DNA from: Caulobacteraceae bacterium
GTDB lineage: Bacteria > Pseudomonadota > Alphaproteobacteria > Caulobacterales > Caulobacteraceae
NCBI GenBank assembly: GCA_947475415.1
Contig: CANJLH010000005.1
Location: 1 to 64,000 of the forward strand
DNA length: 64,000 nt
Direction: 5' to 3'
The stretch's first letter is position 1. Each line of letters begins with the position of its first letter. The notes under the pieces are model-generated. The model ran no database searches. It saw only the letters and a list, made by a program, of their open reading frames with translations, and was not told the DNA's origin. Positions 11,685 through 21,608 of the stretch are shown piece by piece. The position numbers were made by a program, and so were the translations under genes.

Positions 11685-12905
11685 ATGAGTGAATTCCTAC
11701 AGACCGCTATCACCGCCATCGTTCCGTTCCTGATCGTGCTCACGGTCGTAGTTACGGTGCATGAACTTGGCCACTTTCTGACAGCGCGGGCCTGCGGTGT
11801 TGCGGTGGATCAGTTTTCGATCGGGTTTGGACGACCGATCGTCAGGTGGCGCGACCGGACGGGTGTCGAATGGCGCATAGGTTGGCTGCCTTTGGGCGGA
11901 TACGTAAAATTCGCGGGTGATGAGAACGAGGCCGGCGTACCCGATCAGGATGGCCTGGAGGCCTTGCGTCAGGAGGTGATCTCCCGCGAGGGTGTGCAGG
12001 GGTTGGCACGATATTATCACTTCAAGCCGGTCTGGCAGCGCGCTGCGATCAGCGCCGCGGGCCCAATCGCCAACTTCCTGTTGGCGATCGTGATGTTCAC
12101 GGCTCTCTTCCTCACCCTTGGCGAGCATGTGGCGCGCCCTAAGATCGGCTCGATCCAGCCTGGAAGCGCGGCCGCGACGGCCGGCTTCAGGGTTGGCGAT
12201 GTCGTCGTCGAAGCCGGCGGTCATCGGATCGACAGTTTTGGCGCCTTGCAGGAACTCGTGCAGGTGCGCGGAGACGCGGCGCTGGACTTCGTCGTGGATC
12301 GCGATGGCCGGCGCGTCATCATTACCGCACGCCCCAAATGGGAAACGACGCAGCACGCGATCTTCGGGACACAGCGTGTTGGTCGGCTTGGCATCGGGTC
12401 GTCGGCGGACACGCGGCGCGACTATTACTGGAAGCGGTACGGCCCGATTGAAGCGGTTGGGCATAGCGTGCAGCGGGTCTCGAATGTGATTTCGACCACG
12501 GTTTACTATTTGGGCCGCATCATGAGGGGCGAGGTCTCCGCCAGCCAGATCAGCGGTCCGCTGGGCATCGCGAACGCTACCGCCAAGGTCGCGAAGTTCA
12601 GCGCGGCGGATGCGCCGAATCTAGGGATGATGCTGGCACAGGTAACGGTAGGCCTCGTCGAATTGGCCGCCGTGATATCTGTTGGATTAGGGTTCATGAA
12701 TCTATTGCCAATTCCGATCCTGGACGGAGGTCATCTGCTATTTTACGCCTACGAGGCCGTGGCGCGTAAACCACTGGCGGCCAAGGTTCAGGCGGCCGGG
12801 TATCGCGTGGGCCTTGCGCTAGTGCTCGGATTGATGTTGTTCGCCACCTGGAACGATCTGCATCAGCTGCGTGTGTTCAACATCATCGGTCGTCTCTTCT
12901 CCTGA
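11685..12905 (+). CDS. rseP: Site-2 metalloprotease RseP/MmpA
   Basis: Zinc protease of the inner membrane that cuts transmembrane substrates (anti-sigma factors in E. coli; the polarity protein PodJ for MmpA of Caulobacter). 406 residues. Seen: HELGH in the first membrane helix (VVTVHELGHFLTARACG), one PDZ domain (IGSIQPGSAAATAGFRVGD), and the C-terminal LDG motif in NLLPIPILDGGHLLFYAYE. One PDZ, not two as in E. coli RseP, is the form common in this group. Lies between dxr and bamA, a widespread order. Confidence 0.96.
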   Translation: MSEFLQTAITAIVPFLIVLTVVVTVHELGHFLTARACGVAVDQFSIGFGRPIVRWRDRTGVEWRIGWLPLGGYVKFAGDENEAGVPDQDGLEALRQEVISREGVQGLARYYHFKPVWQRAAISAAGPIANFLLAIVMFTALFLTLGEHVARPKIGSIQPGSAAATAGFRVGDVVVEAGGHRIDSFGALQELVQVRGDAALDFVVDRDGRRVIITARPKWETTQHAIFGTQRVGRLGIGSSADTRRDYYWKRYGPIEAVGHSVQRVSNVISTTVYYLGRIMRGEVSASQISGPLGIANATAKVAKFSAADAPNLGMMLAQVTVGLVELAAVISVGLGFMNLLPIPILDGGHLLFYAYEAVARKPLAAKVQAAGYRVGLALVLGLMLFATWNDLHQLRVFNIIGRLFS

Positions 12906-12937
12906 AGCGACGCCCCATCCCTTGACGGCTTAACCCC

Positions 12938-15301
12938 ATGCATAAAACCCGCGCCCGGCGCGCCGCGCTCGCCACAGGCTTAGCATTGCTGATGGGCTCC
13001 ACGGCCCTGACCCATCCAGGCCAGGCGCTTGCGCAGCAGCAACAGCCGGCTGGTGTGGTTCAGAGGATCCTGGTTCGCGGCAATGAGCGAATTGAGCCTG
13101 CCACAGTGGCGTCCTATCTGCCGATCCAGGTCGGAGATCAGGTTGACCCCGCCAAGATCGATTTGGCGCTGAAGAGCCTGTTCCGAACAGATTTGTTTTC
13201 GGACGTCCGCATCGAACTCGAGGGCGCTGACCTGGTCGTCACCGTAGTCGAGAACCCGATTATCAACCGGGTGCTGTTTGAAGGTAATTCCGGCCTCAAG
13301 GAGGAAAAGCTTCGGGATGAAGTGACCGTCCGGCCCCGGGGTATTTTCACCCGCTCAAAGGTCCAGCAGGACGTTCAGCGCATCATCGAACTCTACCGTC
13401 GTTCCGGACGGATCTCGGCCAATGTGACGCCGCAAATCATCGAACTTCCCCAGAAGCGGGTCGATCTCATCTTCAAGATCGATGAGGGTGCGAAGAGCGG
13501 TGTGCTTCGGGTCAATTTCATGGGCAACAAGGCCTATTCGGATAACGACCTGCGCGATGTCGTCCGAACCGAGCAGTCGAGCTGGTACAAATTCTTCTCC
13601 AACGACGCCAACTACGACCCTGATCGACTGGAATACGATCGCGAGCAGTTGCGTAAGCACTACCGGAACCGGGGCTACTATGACTTCCGGGTGGTGTCCG
13701 CGGTGGCTGAACTGGCGCCGGACAAGAACGGCTTCGTTATCACGTTCACCATGGACGAGGGTCCCAAGTACCGGTTTGGCAAGGTCGACGTGGAGACGGA
13801 GCTGCAAAAGCTCGACAAGAACGTCCTCAGAGCCCTGCTGCCCATACGCAGCGGACAGACCTTTGAAGACGAGAAGATCGAGAAGGCGACGGACTCACTG
13901 ACCTTCGCCGCCGGTGCGGCGGGGTTCGCCTTCGTGGACGTTCGACCGCAGTATACGCCGAACCGCGAAACCAAGACCGTCGATCTGATTTTTAATGTCC
14001 GCGAGGGGCCGCGGGTCTACGTCGACCGCATCGACGTCGTGGGGAACTCCGCGACACTCGACTATGTGATCCGCCGCGAGATGATGGTTTCTGAGGGGGA
14101 CGCCTATAACCGCGCGCTGGTCGATCGCTCGAAAAACAACATCAAGGGGTTGGGCTTCTTCAAGGAAGTGGAGATCGAGGAAGTGCCGGGTTCGGCGCCG
14201 GACCGCACCGGACTGCAGGTCAAGGTCGAGGAGCAGCCGACGGGTGAACTGTCTTTCAGCGCCGGATATTCTTCGGTGGACAAACTGGTTCTCGACCTAG
14301 GCGTCAGCCAGCGCAATTTCCGCGGTCGCGGCCAGAACGTGCGCGCTAGGGTCTCTGTCGGCGCCCTGCGTAAGCAAATCGAGTTTTCCTTCACCGAACC
14401 GAGGTTCCTGGGGCGTGATCTCGCTGCGGGTATGGATGTCTACAAATACACCTACGATCTTACCGACTTCTCCGCCTACAAGACCGACTCGATCGGATCG
14501 GGGTTGCGGCTGGATTTCCCGTTGACGCTTAATTCGCGCGGATCGGTGAACTACACGCTGCGGCGCGACAAGGTGAGCATCGACCCCACCCTGTGTGACC
14601 CAAACGCGCCGGTGGTCTCGCTGTCGATTTGCGAGCAGCGGGGCAACTTCGTGACCTCGATGCTAGGGTATGGCTGGCGGATCGACCGCCGCAATGATCC
14701 GATCAATCCGACGCGCGGCTTCACAGCCGCAATCGCCCAGGATGTCGCTGGCCTTGGCGGTGATGTGAACTACGTCAGCACACGCGCCACCGGTAGCTGG
14801 CACCACGGCTTCACCAAGAACATCATTCTGAATGTGACCGGCGAAGCGGGCTACATCGTCGGCTGGGGCGGCGACACTGTGCGGATCAATGACCGCTTCT
14901 ATAAGGGCGGCGACTCGTTCCGGGGTTTCCAGGTCGCAGGCATTGGCCCGCGCGACACCAATTTCACGCGTTCGGATGCTCTCGGCGGCAAGGCCTATGG
15001 GATCGGTTCGGTGGAATTGATGATCCCCACAGGCCTGCCTGACCAATATGGCATCAAGGCCGCATTGTTCACTGACTTCGGCACCCTCGGTCTGCTCGAC
15101 AAGAAGGACAAGTTGAACGCGTCGGGGGTACGCGATCCGCTCATTTTCGACAAGCTAGCGCTGCGCGCCGCGTCAGGGGTGAGCATCTTCTGGAAATCAC
15201 CCATGGGCCCGATCCAGTTCGACTTCTCAAGGGTTCTGAAAAAAGAACCTTACGATCGCACCGAGACCTTCCGTTTCACTCAGACAACCAGGTTCCAATA
15301 G
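12938..15301 (+). CDS. bamA: Outer membrane protein assembly factor BamA
   Basis: Core of the BAM complex that folds beta-barrel proteins into the outer membrane. 787 residues: signal peptide (LATGLALLMGSTALTHPGQA, cut near ALAQ), five POTRA domains to about residue 400 beginning at VVQRILVRGNERIEPATV, then a 16-strand barrel. The barrel contains the conserved loop FRGFQVAGIGPRD near residue 660 (VRGF/Y-type lock motif). The last residues are TTRFQ, so the terminal residue is Gln after Phe rather than an aromatic. Followed after 2 bases by the Skp-like gene. Confidence 0.97.
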   Translation: MHKTRARRAALATGLALLMGSTALTHPGQALAQQQQPAGVVQRILVRGNERIEPATVASYLPIQVGDQVDPAKIDLALKSLFRTDLFSDVRIELEGADLVVTVVENPIINRVLFEGNSGLKEEKLRDEVTVRPRGIFTRSKVQQDVQRIIELYRRSGRISANVTPQIIELPQKRVDLIFKIDEGAKSGVLRVNFMGNKAYSDNDLRDVVRTEQSSWYKFFSNDANYDPDRLEYDREQLRKHYRNRGYYDFRVVSAVAELAPDKNGFVITFTMDEGPKYRFGKVDVETELQKLDKNVLRALLPIRSGQTFEDEKIEKATDSLTFAAGAAGFAFVDVRPQYTPNRETKTVDLIFNVREGPRVYVDRIDVVGNSATLDYVIRREMMVSEGDAYNRALVDRSKNNIKGLGFFKEVEIEEVPGSAPDRTGLQVKVEEQPTGELSFSAGYSSVDKLVLDLGVSQRNFRGRGQNVRARVSVGALRKQIEFSFTEPRFLGRDLAAGMDVYKYTYDLTDFSAYKTDSIGSGLRLDFPLTLNSRGSVNYTLRRDKVSIDPTLCDPNAPVVSLSICEQRGNFVTSMLGYGWRIDRRNDPINPTRGFTAAIAQDVAGLGGDVNYVSTRATGSWHHGFTKNIILNVTGEAGYIVGWGGDTVRINDRFYKGGDSFRGFQVAGIGPRDTNFTRSDALGGKAYGIGSVELMIPTGLPDQYGIKAALFTDFGTLGLLDKKDKLNASGVRDPLIFDKLALRAASGVSIFWKSPMGPIQFDFSRVLKKEPYDRTETFRFTQTTRFQ

Positions 15302-15303
15302 TC

Positions 15304-15966
15304 ATGAAATTCAACATTGTAGCCGCCGCTTCAGGCTGCGCCGCGATGGCGGTTAGCGCCATGGCGATCGCCCAGACCCCGCCTTCGGCGCCCACGACGC
15401 AGCATGGCGCACCGATCAACAACCTTTGCATCCTCTCGATCGAAGGCGCCATCGGCTCCTCGACCGTGGGTCAATACGTTGACACGCGGATGCAACAGAT
15501 CATCGCACAGGTGAATGCCGAGCTGAACGCAGAGCGCACAGGCATCGACAACGAGGCCAAAACCCTGGACGCCCAGCGTGCGACCATGGACCAAAGCGCG
15601 CTGGAGAAGCGCGCCGCGGACCTGCAGGTGAGAGCCAATTCTCTGCAGCGCAAGGCGCAGCTGCGCGATCGGGAAGTGGGCGCGACTGAGCAGAAGGCCC
15701 TCGGCCGCGTAAGTCAGGAACTGGAACCGCTGATCCGGCAGGTTTATCAGCAGAAACAGTGCAGTGTGTTGCTGCGGCGCGACGCAGTTGTGATCGCAAG
15801 CCCGGCCATGGACATCACTCCGCAGATCGTGACGGCCCTCAACGCCAAGATCACTCAGTTCGCCTTTGATCGAGAGCGCATGGATCAGCCGACCACGGCG
15901 GCATCCGCACCGGCGCCGGCCCCGGCGCCTGCTCCCGCGGCGGCGCCCGCCGCCCGTCGGCGATAA
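15304..15966 (+). CDS. Skp/OmpH-family periplasmic chaperone
   Basis: Probably the holdase that carries unfolded outer membrane proteins to BamA. 220 residues: a signal peptide ending near MAIAQ, then a helical coiled-coil body rich in Gln, Glu, Arg and Ala (QIIAQVNAELNAERTGIDNE onwards), and an Ala/Pro tail of about 30 residues ending in ARRR. The tail is low-complexity. Position directly after bamA and before lpxD is the classic place of skp. Sequence identity to E. coli Skp is weak by eye, so the family call rests on architecture and place. Confidence 0.85.
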   Translation: MKFNIVAAASGCAAMAVSAMAIAQTPPSAPTTQHGAPINNLCILSIEGAIGSSTVGQYVDTRMQQIIAQVNAELNAERTGIDNEAKTLDAQRATMDQSALEKRAADLQVRANSLQRKAQLRDREVGATEQKALGRVSQELEPLIRQVYQQKQCSVLLRRDAVVIASPAMDITPQIVTALNAKITQFAFDRERMDQPTTAASAPAPAPAPAPAAAPAARRR

Positions 15967-15985
15967 AGAGAGTATCGGGCGCGCC

Positions 15986-17008
15986 ATGACGCCCGACCCG
16001 CGATTTTTCGACGCCTTGGGACCGGTTACGCTGGCGGAGTTGGCCAGCCTCACCGGCGCCCAGCTGGTCCGCTCGGGCGATGGCGGACGTGGCATTCAGT
16101 CAGTCGCGGTTCTTGCCCACGCGGACCACGATTGCGTCACCTATGTCGCAGAACGCGGCCGGTTGGCCGCTCTGAACAATTCCACGGCCGGGGCCTGTTT
16201 TCTTCGACCGGAATATGCGGAAACGGTTCCGGCCGCATGTGCGGCGTTGCTCACGCCATTTCCGCAGGCGGCCTATGCACGAGCGGCTGCGCGTCTGCAC
16301 CGATCGAGGGGTGTCGATAGCAGGGAAGCGATCTCCAGTCGGGCGCAGATTGAAGAGGGCGCTGTTCTGGGGCCTGGCGTAGTGGTGGGCTTCGATGCCC
16401 GCATTGGCGCGGGCACGGTCATAGGCCCCAACGCCGTCATCGGGCCTGGCGTGACCATCGGGCGCGACTGCGAGATTGGTCCGGGCGTATCGATCGGGTT
16501 TGCGATGATCGGTGATCGCGTTCGCATTCAGGCGGGCGCGGTCATTGGCGCGGCGGGATTTGGGGCTGCGGCGGGCGCTCAGGGGCTGATTGACATGCCT
16601 CAGCTTGGCCGTGTGATTTTGCAGGACGGGGTCACGCTCGGAGCCAACAGCTGCGTCGATCGAGGCGCATTCGAGGACACAGTTATCGGCGAAAACAGCA
16701 AGATCGACAATCTGGTCCACATCGCCCACAACGTCCGGATTGGACGCAATTGCGCAATGGCGGCATTCACCGGCATATCGGGGAGCGTCTGGATCGGCGA
16801 CGGCGTGCAGTTTGGCGGCAAGGCGGGCGTCGCCGACCATGTCGTTATCGGTGATGGCGCGCGCGTTGCGGCCGCAGCCGCGGTGATGCGGGACATTCCC
16901 CCTGGCGAAGTTTGGGGCGGATTTCCGGCGAAGCCGATAAAGCGTTGGATGCGCGAAACGGCCTGGCTTGCCCGCGAGGTCGAGCGGCGCAAGGGGGGGG
17001 ATTCATGA
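15986..17008 (+). CDS. lpxD: UDP-3-O-acylglucosamine N-acyltransferase
   Basis: Third step of lipid A synthesis: adds the N-linked hydroxyacyl chain to UDP-3-O-acyl-glucosamine. 340 residues. An N-terminal uridine-binding domain (FFDALGPVTLAELASLTGAQ) is followed by a left-handed beta helix of hexapeptide repeats (IGAGTVIGPNAVIGPGVTIG) with the catalytic His in VHIAHNVRIG. ATG 15986 gives the family length; the open frame runs further left over the Skp tail but that part is Arg/Pro nonsense. Ends in an ATGA overlap with fabZ. Confidence 0.97.
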   Translation: MTPDPRFFDALGPVTLAELASLTGAQLVRSGDGGRGIQSVAVLAHADHDCVTYVAERGRLAALNNSTAGACFLRPEYAETVPAACAALLTPFPQAAYARAAARLHRSRGVDSREAISSRAQIEEGAVLGPGVVVGFDARIGAGTVIGPNAVIGPGVTIGRDCEIGPGVSIGFAMIGDRVRIQAGAVIGAAGFGAAAGAQGLIDMPQLGRVILQDGVTLGANSCVDRGAFEDTVIGENSKIDNLVHIAHNVRIGRNCAMAAFTGISGSVWIGDGVQFGGKAGVADHVVIGDGARVAAAAAVMRDIPPGEVWGGFPAKPIKRWMRETAWLAREVERRKGGDS

Positions 17009-17478
17009 GCCGCAAAGCGCCGGTCGTTGAGAGCGCTACAGACATCGACATCACCGAGGTGCTGAGGCGGATCCCTCACCGCTATCCATTCCTGCTCGTG
17101 GATAGGGCGGAGGAGTACAAACCCAGCCAGTCAATCGTCGGAATCAAGTGCGTAACGTTCAATGAGCCCTTCTTTCAAGGCCATTTTCCTGACTATCCCG
17201 TGATGCCGGGTGTGTTGATCGTCGAAGCTCTGGCCCAAACCGGGGCGGTGCTGATGTCGAAGTCGCTGGATGTTGATGTGGCTGGCAAGACCATCTTCTT
17301 TGTGTCCCTCGACAATTGTCGCTTCCGCGCGCCGGTGCGGCCGGGCGACGTTCTGCGATTGTGTGTTGAGGTCGTTCGCGCAAGGGGAGATTTGTTCAAG
17401 TTCCGCGGCAGGGCGATGGTCGGTGAAAAGGTGGCCGCCGAAGCTGAGTTCGCCGCCATGCTTGTGGAAACTCCGTGA
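17005..17478 (+). CDS. fabZ: 3-hydroxyacyl-ACP dehydratase FabZ
   Basis: Hot-dog fold enzyme that removes water from beta-hydroxyacyl-ACP in fatty acid elongation, competing with LpxA/LpxD for hydroxyacyl-ACP. 157 residues. Seen: [12 protein letters not shown] and the active His and Glu in [20 protein letters not shown]. It overlaps lpxD (ATGA) and lpxA (GTGA), so the three are translationally coupled. Confidence 0.98.
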   Translation: MSRKAPVVESATDIDITEVLRRIPHRYPFLLVDRAEEYKPSQSIVGIKCVTFNEPFFQGHFPDYPVMPGVLIVEALAQTGAVLMSKSLDVDVAGKTIFFVSLDNCRFRAPVRPGDVLRLCVEVVRARGDLFKFRGRAMVGEKVAAEAEFAAMLVETP

Positions 17479-18269
17479 GCGTCGCGATACATCCAACCGC
17501 CATTATTGAACCCGGCGCCCAACTGGCGGACGGCGTGGGCGTGGGGCCATACTGTGTTGTGGGAAAGGATGTGGTCCTTGGGCCGCGTACGACGCTGCTG
17601 TCCCATGTCGTGGTTGAAGGGCACACCCAGATCGGCGCCGACTGCACAGTTCGTCATTTCGCCAATCTCGGGGCGCCTCCGCAGGCTGCCTATCATGGAG
17701 AACCCACGCGACTGGTGATCGGTGATCGAAACCTGATCCGCGAGCACGTCACCATGCACATCGGCACAGCGGCCGGCCGCGGCGTCACCATGGTGGGTAA
17801 TGACGGACAGTTCATGGCCACAGCCCACGTCGGCCATGACTGTGTTGTTGGAAACAATGTGATCCTCGCCCATTCCGCCACCCTCGGCGGCCATGTCCAT
17901 ATCGACGATTACGTAATGGTCAGCGGCCTGGCTGCGGTGCACCAATATTGCCGCGTGGGGCGTTATTCCTTTATCGGCGGCCTGGCGGCAGTGACCAAGG
18001 ATGTAATTCCCTATGGCCTGGTTTGGGGGAACCACGCCCACTTGGAGGGACTTAATCTGGTGGGCCTCAAGCGGCGGAATTTTTCGCGCGAGACGGTCAA
18101 TGAATTGCGCGCCGCCTACCGATTGATGTTCGCCCATGAGGGGACCTTTCAAGAGCGCATCGACGACGCAGCGGCGACCTTCGGGCATAGCGCGCCGGTG
18201 ATGGAGATCATCGATTTCATCCGCGCCGACGCATCGCGCCCACTGTGCCTTCCGGAGCGCGAGGTCTAG
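17475..18269 (+). CDS. lpxA: UDP-N-acetylglucosamine acyltransferase
   Basis: First lipid A enzyme; moves a hydroxyacyl chain from ACP to the 3-OH of UDP-GlcNAc. 264 residues, standard. N-terminal hexapeptide beta helix ([20 protein letters not shown]), catalytic His region in [15 protein letters not shown], and the helical C-terminal domain ([19 protein letters not shown]). GTG start within GTGA overlapping fabZ. The acyl-length-selecting residue was not assigned. Confidence 0.97.
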   Translation: MSVAIHPTAIIEPGAQLADGVGVGPYCVVGKDVVLGPRTTLLSHVVVEGHTQIGADCTVRHFANLGAPPQAAYHGEPTRLVIGDRNLIREHVTMHIGTAAGRGVTMVGNDGQFMATAHVGHDCVVGNNVILAHSATLGGHVHIDDYVMVSGLAAVHQYCRVGRYSFIGGLAAVTKDVIPYGLVWGNHAHLEGLNLVGLKRRNFSRETVNELRAAYRLMFAHEGTFQERIDDAAATFGHSAPVMEIIDFIRADASRPLCLPEREV

Positions 18270-18273
18270 GCCG

Positions 18274-19101
18274 GTGCGCAAGTTGGGTTTGATTGCGGGG
18301 GCGGGGGGGCTCCCGATCCGCATCGCCAGCCATTGCGAACAGATGGGGCGTCCCTATTTCGTTTTGCGCCTCAAGGGGTTCGCCGGGCAGGAACTCGCGG
18401 CGTTTCCAGGCGTCGAAGTTGGTCTGGCGGAAATTGGCAAGTGCCTCAAGGCGCTGCACCGCTCCGGTTGCGAGGCGGTCTGCCTTGCCGGCGCCGTAAC
18501 GCGGCCCGACTTTGCGCAGCTGAAGCCAGATTTTCGGGGTCTGACGGCGTTGCCCGGTGCGATTGCAGCGGCGCGGCGCGGGGATGACGCACTGTTGCGA
18601 TATCTGGTGGGCCTATTCGAAGCCGAGGGCTTCCAGGTGGAGGGGGCCCATGAAGTGGTGACCGATCTCAGCCTGCCGAAAGGGCTCCTAGGGCGCCATG
18701 CGCCCGCGTCGTCGCATTCTTCTGACGTAGAGCGCGCATTAATTGTCGCCCGCGCAATCGGTGAGCTGGACATTGGCCAGGGCGCGGTGGTTTGCGACGG
18801 ACTGGTGCTGGCGGTTGAGGCCCAGGAAGGCACCGATGCTATGTTGGAACGTGTGGCCCTATTGCCGGCTGCCCTCCGCGGAGTTCCTGGTCAGCCGCGG
18901 GGTGTGTTGGCCAAGGCGTCCAAGCCAATTCAGGATCAGCGTGTCGACCTGCCCACGATCGGCGTCGGCACCGTGCGGGCCGCGGCCCAGGCAGGCCTAG
19001 CAGGTATCGTTGGAGAGGCCGGTCGCGTTCTGGTTTTGGATCGCGAGGCCTTGATCTCATTGGCGGACGATTTGGGGATCTTTGTCCTGGGCGCGCCATG
19101 A
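18274..19101 (+). CDS. lpxI: UDP-2,3-diacylglucosamine pyrophosphatase LpxI
   Basis: Hydrolyses UDP-2,3-diacylglucosamine to lipid X and UMP; replaces LpxH in alphaproteobacteria and was characterised in Caulobacter. 275 residues, former DUF1009. Seen: GLIAGAGGLPIRIASHC at the N terminus, LAGAVTRPDF, and the C-terminal GVLAKASKPIQDQRVDLPTIG. GTG start, 4 bases after lpxA. No lpxH-like gene is present in the window. Ends in an ATGA overlap with lpxB. Confidence 0.95.
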   Translation: MRKLGLIAGAGGLPIRIASHCEQMGRPYFVLRLKGFAGQELAAFPGVEVGLAEIGKCLKALHRSGCEAVCLAGAVTRPDFAQLKPDFRGLTALPGAIAAARRGDDALLRYLVGLFEAEGFQVEGAHEVVTDLSLPKGLLGRHAPASSHSSDVERALIVARAIGELDIGQGAVVCDGLVLAVEAQEGTDAMLERVALLPAALRGVPGQPRGVLAKASKPIQDQRVDLPTIGVGTVRAAAQAGLAGIVGEAGRVLVLDREALISLADDLGIFVLGAP

Positions 19102-20267
19102 CCCAGCAACTCTGCGTCATGCTTGTCGCCGCGGAGGCCTCCGGCGACGATCGCGGCGCGCGTCTTGCTCGAGCGTTGCGTCAACGATTGGGGCAGGGCG
19201 TCCGCTTCGTGGGGACGGGGGGGGAGAAACTCGCCGCCGAGGGCGTCGCCAGCCCCTTTAATATTGCCGAACTCTCAATCGTTGGCGTGTTTGAAGGCCT
19301 GCTTGCCTATCGCCGCGTGATGCGCCGTGTCGCCGATACAGCGGCCCTTGCTCAACGTGAGAACCCCGACGTCGCCGTCCTTATCGATTCCTGGGGATTC
19401 ACTATCCGGGTCGCCCGGGCGCTACGGCGGGCCGCGCCTGGATTGCCGCTTGTGAAGTACGTGGGGCCGCAGGTCTGGGCCTGGCGTCCGGGGCGCGCCA
19501 GGATACTCGCCAGCGCGGTGGATCACCTGCTGTCGATCAACGCCGTCGATCCCCCGTACTTTGCGGCGGCGGGCTTAGCGACCACATTCGTGGGCGACGC
19601 GACGCTGGCATTGGACTTCACGGATGCCGACCCGGCATGTCTGCGCGCCGAAATCGGCGCGTCCGTCGAAGCGCCTATTCTGCTGGTGCTCCCCGGAAGC
19701 CGGCCAGGTGAACTGAACCGGATGCTACCCCCATTCCTCGATGCGGCGACAATTCTACTCAAGGCACGCCCGGACCTCGAGGTCGTGATCGCGGCTGCGG
19801 CGACCATCGCCGAGGATCTGCGCGGTCGCCTATCCGGGGCTTCGGACCGTATTCATCTCATCGAGGGCGAAGAACTGAAGCGCGCCGCTATGAAGGCCGC
19901 CACCGTCGCCCTGGCCTGCAGCGGTACTGTTACGACGGAACTTGCGCTGGCGGGTTGCCCCTTTGTCGTTGGTTACAGGCTAGGGCCGATGACCCACGCG
20001 GTTCTGAAACCGCTGCTTCGGACCCGCTACATCACTTTGGTCAATATCGCCGCTGGGCAGGAGATTGCGCGCGAACGATTGCAGGGCGCCTGTACAGGAC
20101 CGCGCCTGGCGTCTGACATCGCCGCGCTGCTTGACGACCCTGCGGCACGCAGGTGTCAGGTCGAGGCGCAGAACGTCGCCCTTTCAAAAATGGGACGCGG
20201 TGGCCCCAATCCGTCCGAAGCAGCCGCCGACGCGATTCTGGCGATCCTGGAAGCGCGCGAAGCTTGA
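19098..20267 (+). CDS. lpxB: Lipid-A-disaccharide synthase
   Basis: GT19 glycosyltransferase joining lipid X and UDP-2,3-diacylglucosamine into the disaccharide. 389 residues, family size. Seen: AAEASGDDRGARLARAL at the start, VLIDSWGFTIRVARALRR, YVGPQVWAWRPGRA, LLVLPGSRPGEL and CSGTVTTELALAGCPFVVGY. It closes the lpx cluster. Its stop codon directly abuts the stop of convergent gltA with no base between. Confidence 0.97.
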   Translation: MTQQLCVMLVAAEASGDDRGARLARALRQRLGQGVRFVGTGGEKLAAEGVASPFNIAELSIVGVFEGLLAYRRVMRRVADTAALAQRENPDVAVLIDSWGFTIRVARALRRAAPGLPLVKYVGPQVWAWRPGRARILASAVDHLLSINAVDPPYFAAAGLATTFVGDATLALDFTDADPACLRAEIGASVEAPILLVLPGSRPGELNRMLPPFLDAATILLKARPDLEVVIAAAATIAEDLRGRLSGASDRIHLIEGEELKRAAMKAATVALACSGTVTTELALAGCPFVVGYRLGPMTHAVLKPLLRTRYITLVNIAAGQEIARERLQGACTGPRLASDIAALLDDPAARRCQVEAQNVALSKMGRGGPNPSEAAADAILAILEAREA

Positions 20268-21551
20268 TCAGCCCCGTTTGCTGACCGGCACAAAAGCGCG
20301 CTTCGCAGAGCCGGTGTAGATCTGACGCGGGCGGCTTATCTTGTAGTTCGGATCGTCGATCATTTCCTTCCACTGGGAAATCCAACCGACCGTCCGGGCC
20401 ACAGCAAACAAAACGGTGAACATTTCCGACGGGAAGCCCAGCGCCCGGAGAGTGATGCCGGAGTAGAAGTCGACGTTCGGATAGAGTTTGCGGCTCACGA
20501 AATATTCGTCGCTCAGTGCGATGCGCTCCAACTCCAGCGCCACCTTGAGCAATGGATCGTCGTCGCGCCCGACTTCCTTGAGGACCTCGTGGCAGGTGGT
20601 CTGCATCACCTTCGCCCGTGGATCATAGTTTTTGTAGACCCGATGTCCAAAGCCCATCAGGCGATAGTCGCGCGACTTCACGCCCTTCACGAATTCAGGG
20701 ATCTTGTCGACGGTGCCGATTTCCTGAAGCATGTTCAGGCATTCCTCGTTCGCGCCGCCGTGCGCCGGTCCCCAAAGGCAGGCGATGCCCGCCGCAATGC
20801 AGGCGAAGGGATTGGCGCCGGATGAGCCGGCGTTGCGCACCGTCGAGGTGGAGGCGTTCTGCTCGTGGTCGGCGTGCAGGATGAAGATCCGGTCCATGGC
20901 GCGGGTCAAGACCGGATTGGGCTTCCAGTCTTCCGCGGGAACAGAGAAGCACATCCGCAGGAAGTTCTCGGCGTAGGACAAATCGTTGCGCGGATGCACG
21001 AACGGTTGCCCCAGGGAGTATTTGTATGCCCGAGCCGCGATCGTCGGCATCTTGGCGATCAGCCTGTGCGACGAGATCAGCCGCTGGGTCGGATCCTCCA
21101 CATTGGTGGAGTCGTGGTAGAAGGCCGAAAGAGCGCCAACCGCGCCGACCATGATGGCCATCGGGTGGGCGTCGCGCCGGAACCCCTGGAAGAACCGGTC
21201 GAACTGTTCATGCAGCATGGTGTGGTAGGTGATGGTGTGCTCGAAATTGGCGTACTCAGTCGCGCTCGGAAGCTCGCCATGCAGAAGCAGGTAGCAGACC
21301 TCCAGGAAGGTCGATTGTTCCGCCAATTGCTCGATCGGATAGCCGCGGTGCAACAAAATGCCCTCATCACCATCAATGAAGGTGATCTTGCTCTCGCAGC
21401 TCGCGGTGGAGGTGTAGCCGGGGTCGAAGGTGAAAACATCCGACTGCGCGTAGAGTTTACGGATGTCCACGACGTCGGGGCCGACCGTCCCCTTCAGAAC
21501 GGGTAGATCGACGGACTTGTCTCCGATGGTGAATTTCGCCGTGTCCGCCAT
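20268..21551 (-). CDS. gltA: Citrate synthase (type II)
   Basis: Joins acetyl-CoA and oxaloacetate to citrate. 427 residues, the length of hexameric NADH-sensitive type II enzymes. Seen: [20 protein letters not shown] at the N terminus, catalytic His in [13 protein letters not shown], second His in [15 protein letters not shown], and catalytic Asp in NVDFYSGI. Lies 57 bases after gltX on the same strand, so both may be on one transcript. The 3' end is back-to-back with lpxB. Confidence 0.98.
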   Translation of the reverse strand: MADTAKFTIGDKSVDLPVLKGTVGPDVVDIRKLYAQSDVFTFDPGYTSTASCESKITFIDGDEGILLHRGYPIEQLAEQSTFLEVCYLLLHGELPSATEYANFEHTITYHTMLHEQFDRFFQGFRRDAHPMAIMVGAVGALSAFYHDSTNVEDPTQRLISSHRLIAKMPTIAARAYKYSLGQPFVHPRNDLSYAENFLRMCFSVPAEDWKPNPVLTRAMDRIFILHADHEQNASTSTVRNAGSSGANPFACIAAGIACLWGPAHGGANEECLNMLQEIGTVDKIPEFVKGVKSRDYRLMGFGHRVYKNYDPRAKVMQTTCHEVLKEVGRDDDPLLKVALELERIALSDEYFVSRKLYPNVDFYSGITLRALGFPSEMFTVLFAVARTVGWISQWKEMIDDPNYKISRPRQIYTGSAKRAFVPVSKRG

Positions 21552-21608
21552 GTGATCCCCTTCCGGTCCCGCGACTATGAAGCGTTCTTCGGCGAGCCTT
21601 ATAGCGAC

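Noticed and set aside
16912-17004. Longer fabZ starting upstream of 17005
   Set aside because: The extension lies inside lpxD in another frame; the ATGA overlap at 17005 gives the family length.
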